Shown here: positions 39,201 to 64,000 of the stretch, piece by piece
How the letters are laid out: every line of letters starts with the position of its first letter
Position numbering within the stretch: position 1 is the stretch's first letter
Origin: Dallia pectoralis
Taxonomy: Eukaryota; Chordata; Actinopteri; Esociformes; Umbridae
Direction: 5' to 3'
NCBI GenBank assembly: GCA_029465975.1
Contig: CM055730.1
Span: forward strand, 19,908,759 to 19,972,758
DNA length: 64,000 nt
The notes under the pieces: generated by a model
The model's database searches: none
What the model was told of the DNA's origin: nothing
The model's input: only the letters and a program-made list of their open reading frames with translations
Translations under genes and position numbers: made by a program

Positions 39201-40518
39201 GCATAGATCCATAATGACATGCTACAAACTCACAGAAGAAAGTTTCTGAGAAACTCATATTTGCAATCACACTTAAATAAATGAAAATCGAACAAGAATG
39301 CTGAAAAGACAGGCAGCAATGGGCAATGGTAAGTTCATTAAAGAGTGGTTCTTTGGAAGGGCGTGTTTGTTTAAGATAGTGGACGAGTTGCTTTTTTCTA
39401 ACCCTCCCTACTGTGAAACCTAACCGTAACCCTAAACCTAACCATAACCATAACCTAAAATATAATGTGTAACATATTGAGTTGCTCACTCCCTGGGAGC
39501 CCTTAAATACCTCTCTCCCTGGGAGCGTACACACCACATATCCCCCCAAGCGTTGGACCACACCCCAGTGAGTGACTAACACACGCTTGTTTGGTGCTGG
39601 TGCTCTGGCATGTTGGAAAGGCAGTGATTGGGTGCTAAAGGGAGGCTGGTTGGACACCCTTCATTTACACCGGCATGTTTGAGAGATATCACACAGAATT
39701 GCCAGAATCAATTGAGATAAAAATGTGAGCAGTAGCCTATGCATATGTACTGCAAAGACACTTGACAGGTCGAATTAAGTGTCTTATCACTTCCTGCATT
39801 CCGGGGAGGGGGGTATATAAAGCTGGCACAGGCTGTCTTGCAAAGTGGCGCTTTGAGCTATTATTTCTGCATTGTCTGCAGGACTTGTTCTTATACAACA
39901 AAATAATATATTGGCTTGAGTCCTCTTAGTCTTCTCGGAAAAAATGCAGTAATGTAAACAAGCCCTGAAAATGATGTATTCCCAAGAGACCAGGTTGGAA
40001 TGACAGTAATTATGTTTTATTGCTATTGAGGTGTATTGTGATGTTGAACTAGTATCTGGGACATTCAGAAATTGTATAGTCTATTGTGTAATCTAATATG
40101 GCAAAGTATTCTTTAGCTAAAACGAATTATTATAAACCACTGAATATCTCTGATGAATTCATTACATAATTTCCTCTCTCCTTTAGGGCAAACATATCTT
40201 CAATGAGAGTACTTAAACGTAGACAAAAAAGTAAGAGTCAATACTCTACAGTTAATTCAAGTGGAAGACATGTCTTTTATGCTTTGAGACACCAACAACA
40301 ATCCACTACATATTCATGTCTAACGTCAAACTCGAATGTAGACCATGCTGATAAACTGCTGGAGGGCTGTCGATTTTACAACGTGTAAACAGCAATAGAA
40401 ACATAGGCAGCCTTTCCCTAAACACAGTCGTTACCTAAACGCAACCATGATTGATCTTACCTTGATTGGACAGGTCTGTAATGAGCTTCATTTGATTTAG
40501 TTCGTCTGGAGCTGCCAT
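11304..40518 (-). CDS. shtn1: SHTN1, shootin-1 (14 coding exons)
   Basis: Exons in transcript order: 40518-40461, 37720-37668, 37113-37053, 31362-31268, 25571-25418, 25076-24988, 24703-24622, 24163-24069, 22902-22750, 20666-20513, 16404-16281, 14432-14359, 13131-13025, 11447-11304. All phases agree and give about 480 residues. Shootin-1 links actin retrograde flow, through cortactin, to L1-CAM in axon growth cones and helps set neuronal polarity. Seen: a long coiled coil over residues 1-370 (QTERDEAVKKLEEFEK, SHMVIEEVNSIQENLDIE, FAVEEYEALQDNLDLEKD), a run of 13 prolines in exon 11, a basic SLLSMMRKKKE block, the conserved QAVDEMMQRIKSGVHLRPV helix, and SELERILQRRR near the end. Length fits the short mammalian isoform (about 456 residues), not the 631-residue one. 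No exon matching the mammalian AVDELKGIL segment was found. Confidence 0.95.
11448..13024. other. SHTN1 intron 13
   Basis: AT-rich intron. It holds a palindromic repeat at 12137-12468, listed separately. No exon for the family's AVDELKGIL segment could be found. Confidence 0.55.
12137..12468. mobile_element. Palindromic MITE-like element
   Basis: The left arm tttttccaacttgatgttt (from 12139) is repeated inverted near 12442-12465 (aacatcaagttggaaaaa). Inner parts also pair loosely (cagccctagataag versus tgggccaagataaa). No coding capacity and no clear target duplication. Confidence 0.55.
13025..13131 (-). CDS. shtn1: SHTN1 exon 13
   Basis: ETDIRQQAVDEMMQRIKSG then VHLRPVSQAPNRTRPAQ; the best conserved C-terminal helix of shootin-1. 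Donor gtacat. Confidence 0.96.
13600..14008 (+). mobile_element. Tc1-type relic, internally deleted
   Basis: A transposase-like stretch (accctattgtctgatgagaac, gcatcatgctgtggggatgc) jumps directly to a typical right terminal sequence, aagggggtgaatactattt then agagccactgta. The left terminal repeat was not found. It lies in SHTN1 intron 12. Confidence 0.7.
14359..14432 (-). CDS. shtn1: SHTN1 exon 12
   Basis: SSLLSMMRKKKEIIPLVVQD then SGKEP; the basic block equals RSLMSMIRKRS in mammals. Acceptor ttctttacag, donor gtatag. Confidence 0.93.
15019..15105. repeat. 22-bp tandem repeat, 4 copies
   Basis: Unit ttatcactcccaccgttgcc plus cc, copies almost identical. Confidence 0.93.
15558..15712. repeat. 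Irregular GC-rich repeat
   Basis: About eight blocks of gcagcgttcctgtg separated by variable C-rich spacers. Confidence 0.85.
16281..16404 (-). CDS. shtn1: SHTN1 exon 11 (polyproline)
   Basis: VEELQKKLQVISNPHPSPA followed by 13 prolines and IMAQITNPL. Matches the VDELQKRV...PPPPP...NPIRSL region of the family, a likely SH3/profilin-type docking tract. Donor gtgaca. Confidence 0.94.
16456..16766. repeat. 22-bp minisatellite, about 14 copies
   Basis: Unit ggcccaaggaggtgtggtat plus at. It starts about 50 bp upstream (in transcript sense) of the SHTN1 exon 11 acceptor, so it is close to the branch-point region. Confidence 0.95.
16849..17724. repeat. 31-bp minisatellite, about 28 copies
   Basis: The unit is ccccaccaatgtttag plus gaaacatgtaactgt. 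Copies are highly uniform (variants: cccctac, ctgccccc, aaaatgtaa). A single related piece, gtgtccccaccaatgtt, sits at 19751-19767. Confidence 0.96.
17786..18294 (-). mobile_element. Non-LTR retrotransposon 3' end-like fragment
   Basis: The segment from aaagtatttttattgtcatg to tgaacagaccatggcctggg resembles the 3' part of a fish LINE in antisense. It is interrupted by a hAT element at 18303. The family assignment is from memory of similar fish repeats and is tentative. Confidence 0.4.
18303..19082. mobile_element. Non-autonomous hAT element with 8-bp TSD
   Basis: The 15-bp ends caatgttgccaactt and, inverted, cagtgttgccaactt differ at one base. The element is flanked by the perfect 8-bp duplication cagctaac (18295-18302 and 19083-19090). 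hAT elements make 8-bp duplications and often begin CA..G. No transposase ORF is inside; it is 780 bp. Confidence 0.85.
19091..20512. other. SHTN1 intron 10, unremarkable
   Basis: AT-rich intron with a short gtgtatgtga microsatellite near 19700-19755. Nothing else identified. Confidence 0.5.
20513..20666 (-). CDS. shtn1: SHTN1 exon 10
   Basis: VSRLEKQYEDSEQQKEVVAL then QRKLELLVDERIEFEERC and KAEVEAKDLKFT; end of the coiled coil. Donor gtgagt. Confidence 0.94.
21168..21245. repeat. CA microsatellite with GG interruptions
   Basis: Imperfect (ca)n broken by two cggaca(c) interruptions; SHTN1 intron 9. Confidence 0.9.
21640..22045 (-). mobile_element. Non-LTR retrotransposon C-terminal RT fragment
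   Basis: The minus-strand ORF at 22036-21653 encodes MYKRVQAAEMGFLRKVAG, RSSVIREELGVEPLLL, RSQLRWFGHLVQMPPGRLPR and RPRGRPRTRWRDYI. These are the hallmark end of a LINE polyprotein common in fish genomes, probably of the Rex3/RTE type. The 3' end is followed by a gatgagatgag tail at 21629-21641, so it is a 5'-truncated insertion in minus orientation. The frame is still open. Confidence 0.75.
22127..22749. repeat. 39-bp minisatellite starting at the SHTN1 exon 9 donor
   Basis: In transcript sense the units read gt(c/t)accaacaccat, then aatcacacaccaatat and caacaccat. The first unit begins with the exon 9 donor gtcacc. As 39 is 13 codons the array stays open on the minus strand and encodes a repeated THQYQHHVTNTII-like peptide. 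Confidence 0.95.
22750..22902 (-). CDS. shtn1: SHTN1 exon 9
   Basis: 51 codons: MLVEQKKLKRQSQSQILLQS, ..., LTQALESQRLEHQQQ. The exon side of the donor is good (CAG) but the intron side gtcacc is weak, because a 39-bp minisatellite starts exactly there. Confidence 0.94.
22903..24068. other. SHTN1 intron 8
   Basis: Unique AT-rich intron; no feature recognised. Confidence 0.55.
24069..24163 (-). CDS. shtn1: SHTN1 exon 8
   Basis: VSLFAVEEYEALQDNLDLEK then DLRAEAENFARK; very close to mammalian SMLAVEEYEEMQVNLELEKDLR. Donor gtgagg. Confidence 0.96.
24622..24703 (-). CDS. shtn1: SHTN1 exon 7
   Basis: LLKEKHDNTVLIAETVRQKK then LLAKYNR; corresponds to the VLEQRKVLEKCNR segment. Acceptor ttcactatag, donor gtcaga. 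Confidence 0.92.
24988..25076 (-). CDS. shtn1: SHTN1 exon 6
   Basis: 30 codons, KLRSKLKKEKTQAAIDLKAA then CEELRNIKKD; coiled-coil segment. Acceptor ttattgccag, donor gtaagt. Confidence 0.92.
25418..25571 (-). CDS. shtn1: SHTN1 exon 5
   Basis: LNRQNRSLKRKSMLLLAHLG, then an acidic stretch (SLEDEEVENALAQGEPE) and CFSALCQ, matching LNKENKTLKRISMLYMAKLG of mammals. The donor gtacca is weak. Confidence 0.94.
25572..27990. other. SHTN1 intron 4, distal part
   Basis: Mostly unique sequence. It holds a perfect 19-bp hairpin at 25834-25874, a short CA tract at about 27815-27840 and a (ta)n tract at 27968-27986. Confidence 0.55.
27995..28524 (-). mobile_element. Tc1-type relic, same family as 1.4 and 34.3 kb
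   Basis: The sequence cacagtgcatcctggtgcca and the terminal gttttggctcatcagta match, in minus orientation, the copy at 34280-35827. It is strongly decayed and the left end is missing. Confidence 0.72.
28525..28800. mobile_element. Tc1-derived terminal-repeat fragment
   Basis: It begins tacactgggtagaacaagta and contains an inverted pair: tcttcaactctgagtgacgg (about 28620) against ccgtcactcagagttgaaga (about 28760). This foldback is typical of a common fish Tc1/MITE. It abuts the previous Tc1 end and is truncated on the right. Confidence 0.75.
29342..30282 (+). mobile_element. Tc1-type element with both terminal repeats, dead
   Basis: The left end tacagtacatccgtaaagta and the inverted right end tacattgcatccagaaagta continue pairing through cacagc...cttcac...ttttgttatgttacagcctt for about 65 bp. 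Both ends lie at TA. Inside are N-terminal transposase remnants (codons near 29830-30060 like KWKKFGSTCTLPRVDRT and NPMVTLTELQ), with stops and a large deletion of the catalytic part. Confidence 0.85.
30283..31267. other. SHTN1 intron 4, proximal part
   Basis: No identifiable gene or repeat beyond the transposon. Confidence 0.5.
31268..31362 (-). CDS. shtn1: SHTN1 exon 4
   Basis: 32 codons: VSHMVIEEVNSIQENL, then DIERTCRQSVEALASK. Acceptor ttgccacag, donor gtgggt. Confidence 0.96.
31363..32204. other. SHTN1 intron 3, no feature
   Basis: AT-rich intron, nothing identified. Confidence 0.5.
32205..32690. repeat. 46-bp minisatellite, about 11 copies
   Basis: Unit gtgtggtattatcacagtgt plus ttagtgtctgttgatagaac and cataat. 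Copies vary (atcac/ataac, ctgttg/ctcttg), so this is an older array. Confidence 0.94.
32691..34279. other. SHTN1 intron 3, complex unique sequence
   Basis: No gene found. Sequence at about 32940-33750 is rich in homeodomain-like TAATTA/TTAAT motifs and not repetitive; see findings. Confidence 0.45.
34280..35827 (-). mobile_element. Tc1-type transposon relic split by a nested hAT
   Basis: The minus strand reads the N-terminal transposase part at 35627-35380 (YRRNVSQQTVHCSLLRTGLR, LVRVPKTLVYCQK) and, past the nested insert, the catalytic part at 34800-34396 (LVFPDGSGLC, WFEEHNEEFKALSCLPNSPD, ERLWDVLDQQVHS). The outer end gttttggctcattt is at 35808-35821. Stops and frameshifts make it inactive. 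Confidence 0.87.
34807..35371. mobile_element. Nested non-autonomous hAT element
   Basis: Ends tagtgatgcatcgatacca and, inverted, tagggatgcactgatacca; flanks ccttccac (34799-34806) and ccttcccc (35372-35379), a 7/8 target duplication. TAGGGATGCA ends plus 8-bp duplication indicate hAT. Inside, a segment of about 80 bp is roughly duplicated (34979 and 35118 onward: cag.(t/c)agaatata..). Confidence 0.85.
35900..36575 (+). mobile_element. Tc1-type transposase 3' half
   Basis: The codons ATVKHDGG at 35950 are followed, after a frameshift, by a long open stretch to 36446. It contains FQHDDNDPKHTSK, WPSQSPGLNPIELLWVDLK and FCKEEWANI, which include the catalytic D of the DDE triad and its last E region. 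The right end tgtaaatccactgta closes at 36575. The left part is missing; it directly adjoins the Tc1/hAT cluster. Confidence 0.85.
36576..37052. other. SHTN1 intron 3, 5' end
   Basis: AT-rich, nothing recognised. Confidence 0.5.
37053..37113 (-). CDS. shtn1: SHTN1 exon 3
   Basis: Encodes CQQMQTERDEAVKKLEEFEK, nearly identical to mammalian shootin-1 (RQERDEAVKKLEEFQK). Donor gtgagt. Confidence 0.96.
37668..37720 (-). CDS. shtn1: SHTN1 exon 2
   Basis: Acceptor tccctacag, 53 bp, donor gtcagt. Encodes AVLEYEGLQKKHERATME, the EYEDLRAEN region of the family; exons 1 and 2 together give 37 codons. Confidence 0.92.
37721..40460. other. SHTN1 intron 1
   Basis: Largely unique. It has short telomere-like aaccataaccctaa blocks near 39415-39465 and a TATA-like patch near 39811 on the plus strand (see findings). 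No exon found. Confidence 0.5.
40461..40518 (-). CDS. shtn1: SHTN1 exon 1 (start codon)
   Basis: ATG at 40518-40516; encodes MAAPDELNQMKLITDLSNQ plus one base, aligned with the N terminus of shootin-1 (LQLITSLKEQ). Donor gtaaga follows. Confidence 0.9.
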
Positions 40519-42159
40519 CGGGACACTGTATATAGCCTATTAATATAATGACAGTATGCAAGCACAAGCTACACATTGGCGTGCAACAGGAAATCACAGG
40601 GAGTCTGGACACGCCTGTTTACACACCACACTCACCTTTGGTCATTGGACCAAGTCTGATACTGAGTGCGAGGTTTTCCTCTGGTGCTGACTTGAACCAA
40701 TACCGAATTTAAGCTGCACAGTCTTGTATCGAGTACAGACAAACGGTATTTGAGTTACGTTTGGATAACATTGTTGTTACTGACAGTGTTATGAAGCTTT
40801 ACTGTAGTCTTTTTGGGGAAAAATACCCACCTCAAATAACATTGACAGAGATACTACCTAATACAGAGATACTACATGGTTGTGTTCTCTGCCGTAAATA
40901 GGGATTGGTTGTCCAGAGCGGAACGGTGGACTTCTAAGTTCCGCCTACTGTACTTCTACGTCCCGCTTACTGCACTTCGGTTACATGTTGTAATATGAAC
41001 TGCTTAGAATATTCAGTGAGTTGTGATAAAGTCAGCCTTTAAATCATGGACTCAACATTGCATGACTGCATGGGCGTAACCACGCCTTCTTTAGGGGGGG
41101 GGGTCGTGTCCCCAGAAGCTGATACTTTAGAGTTGGGAATGTGTGAAGTAATTGACAACTTGTGATAGTAATGGAATGCCAAGCAATCTAACCAAAGTTC
41201 TTTTAATAAGGCTACTTTTTAAAAAAATCTGCTTTTGAAATGCTGGTAGCCTATGTTTAGGTATGACTGTCTGATTTCTTACTGTGATCCCCATAGTTAA
41301 AATGTTATAAATGATCAGAGTCAAGTCATAGTATATTATTTTTAATACAATTCATTGAACAATCAATAACAGGGATTTGATTTCTGCAACAGAACATTTT
41401 TAGAATTAGCAATTAAACTGGGAATTATAGGTATTATTTTCCATATAACAACACATCACACAAACGGCAATACCAATGTAAACATCCTTATTTTTCATAT
41501 AGTTATTACATCAAACAACAGGGGCCAAAATGAACCAATCTACACAAAGGTTAATACGTAGAATAGAAATACATTTCAAATGGCCCAACAGTTTCTCCAA
41601 TGTCAAAACCCTTACCTCAAGCCTTGAACAGTGAATGTGCAAACAGACCAAGATGTTCTGTCCAATAAATCTACATATGATGAAGACAACCGAGGCATTT
41701 AAACAATTTAGACAATTTCCAATCTTGTTCCCAATAAATGTCAATCTCAAGGGTGAATGTATTAAAGTTTCAATCTAGCAATCAGACCATTGAAATGTAA
41801 AATATAATACACAATAATTCCCTTTGAGATGTAGCGGATATTATTATATATTTGCAAGGTGTATTTTAGGTTGGGACAACAGAATTACACAGAAAAGAAA
41901 AACAGAAGTAAAACCCAAATAAATAACAGACTCATTATTTAATGAGGGTACATTTACATCTAAGAATAAAATAAACACAAACGCAAACAGTTTATACACA
42001 GTTCTAGACACAGATACATTACAACCCATCTACAGGGGGAGCTAGGATTATTGCTCGTTTCTCTTAGCGGATGGAGGATAGGGACAATGACGAAGACCGT
42101 ACTGGTTTCAGGGGTTGAGATGAGTGATGCGTGAAGACAGAGCGGCCCCCCCAAGGTTC
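40519..42159. promoter_or_regulatory. SHTN1 5' flank and ATP6V1B2 3'UTR
   Basis: This 1.6-kb gap must contain both the SHTN1 promoter/5'UTR and the ATP6V1B2 3'UTR. No canonical AATAAA is seen on the minus strand in the distal half. A variant ATTAAA lies at 41346-41341 and would give a 3'UTR of about 0.8 kb. No CpG island or clear TATA box near the SHTN1 start. A decayed repeat end (ggggggggggtcgtgtcccc) lies at 41094-41113. Confidence 0.5.
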
Positions 42160-63569
<21,410 letters not shown>

Positions 63570-63580
<11 letters not shown>

Positions 63581-63800
63581 GAAGATGTTAATATTGAGGA
63601 TGCCCAATTCTCATTTAAATCAAAGCTGTTGCGGCATTTTGACTTTCCGAAGACTGAAAACTAAAGCGGTGAGGTGGTAACAGTCAGACTAAAACTGTGT
63701 GCAGAAACTGCACTAAGAACAACACAAATGATACAGCTTCCAACCCGCGCCACAGTGAGAAGCTCCAGTCAGCTCAGTCTGGGCGTTAAAAGCCAAACCA
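63570..63800 (+). pseudogene. BED-finger (ZBED/hAT transposase) relic
   Basis: 63587-63664 reads VNIEDAQFSFKSKLLRHFDF then PKTEN and a stop. After a frameshift, 63691-63780 reads KTVCRNCTKNNTN and NPRHSEKLQS. The order F.SK.W.HF.F, C..C, then a distant H (the second H of the H-X3-H part is not clear) is that of a BED zinc finger at the N terminus of hAT transposases and ZBED proteins. Broken by a stop and a frame change. Confidence 0.6.
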
Positions 63801-64000
63801 GACTGAGCAGCAGATAAACAGCCCCACTAGGGGAGATGAGTGTGAGAGACACCGAGATCACAAGATGAATCTGTGTTTTCATGGTAGAAAATCAGTCAGA
63901 TTAGTGTACAAAGCTAGAAACTGCTAGGCTGTACCCACTGCCCTCCAGTCTAACAAAAGCATACATCTCCAAATCAGCCACTTTTGTCCCTAGTGAAAGT

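Noticed and set aside
39407..39470. Interstitial telomere repeat
   Set aside because: Only irregular aacc(g/a)taaccc blocks, no run of exact TTAGGG units.

Overview
The window is vertebrate, almost certainly teleost, nuclear DNA. It carries three intron-rich protein genes that I could assemble exon by exon from family resemblance, reading frame and GT/AG splice sites. The rest is intron filled with DNA transposon relics (Tc1, hAT, Harbinger), at least a dozen minisatellite arrays and very long CA tracts. The transposon mix is typical of ray-finned fish. The species cannot be fixed from sequence alone; a pike- or salmonid-like fish is only a guess.

Layout: (1) 35-6104, plus strand: the 3' half of ENO4 (enolase 4), with five secure exons and a tentative short last exon. 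(2) 6.1-11.3 kb: the convergent gap between ENO4 and SHTN1, with a 13-bp array and a 1-kb 29-bp array. (3) 11304-40518, minus strand: complete SHTN1 (shootin-1), 14 coding exons, about 480 residues if the stop in exon 14 is used. (4) 40519-42159: a gap of only 1.6 kb that must hold the SHTN1 promoter and the ATP6V1B2 3'UTR. (5) 42160-56684, minus strand: ATP6V1B2 (V-ATPase subunit B), 13 coding exons; only the first coding exon is missing and must lie beyond the right edge. (6) 56.7-64 kb: intron 1 of ATP6V1B2, with a 392-bp CA tract and a BED-finger hAT relic at the end.

The convergent ENO4/SHTN1 pair matches the arrangement known at human 10q25.3. ATP6V1B2 lies on another chromosome in human (8p21.3), so its close placement behind SHTN1 is the main synteny difference. 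The three proteins have unrelated jobs: an enolase-family protein, a neuronal clutch adaptor, and a subunit of the proton pump.

No new multi-gene system is visible. The most unusual structural signals are two minisatellites that begin exactly at 5' splice sites (SHTN1 exon 9 and the ATP6V1B2 exon ending at 50207), as if intronic donor sequence had been amplified. Others are an apparently complete 780-bp hAT element with a perfect 8-bp target duplication, a hAT nested in a Tc1 copy, a Harbinger element 51 bp from a splice donor, and an uninterrupted CA tract of about 208 units.
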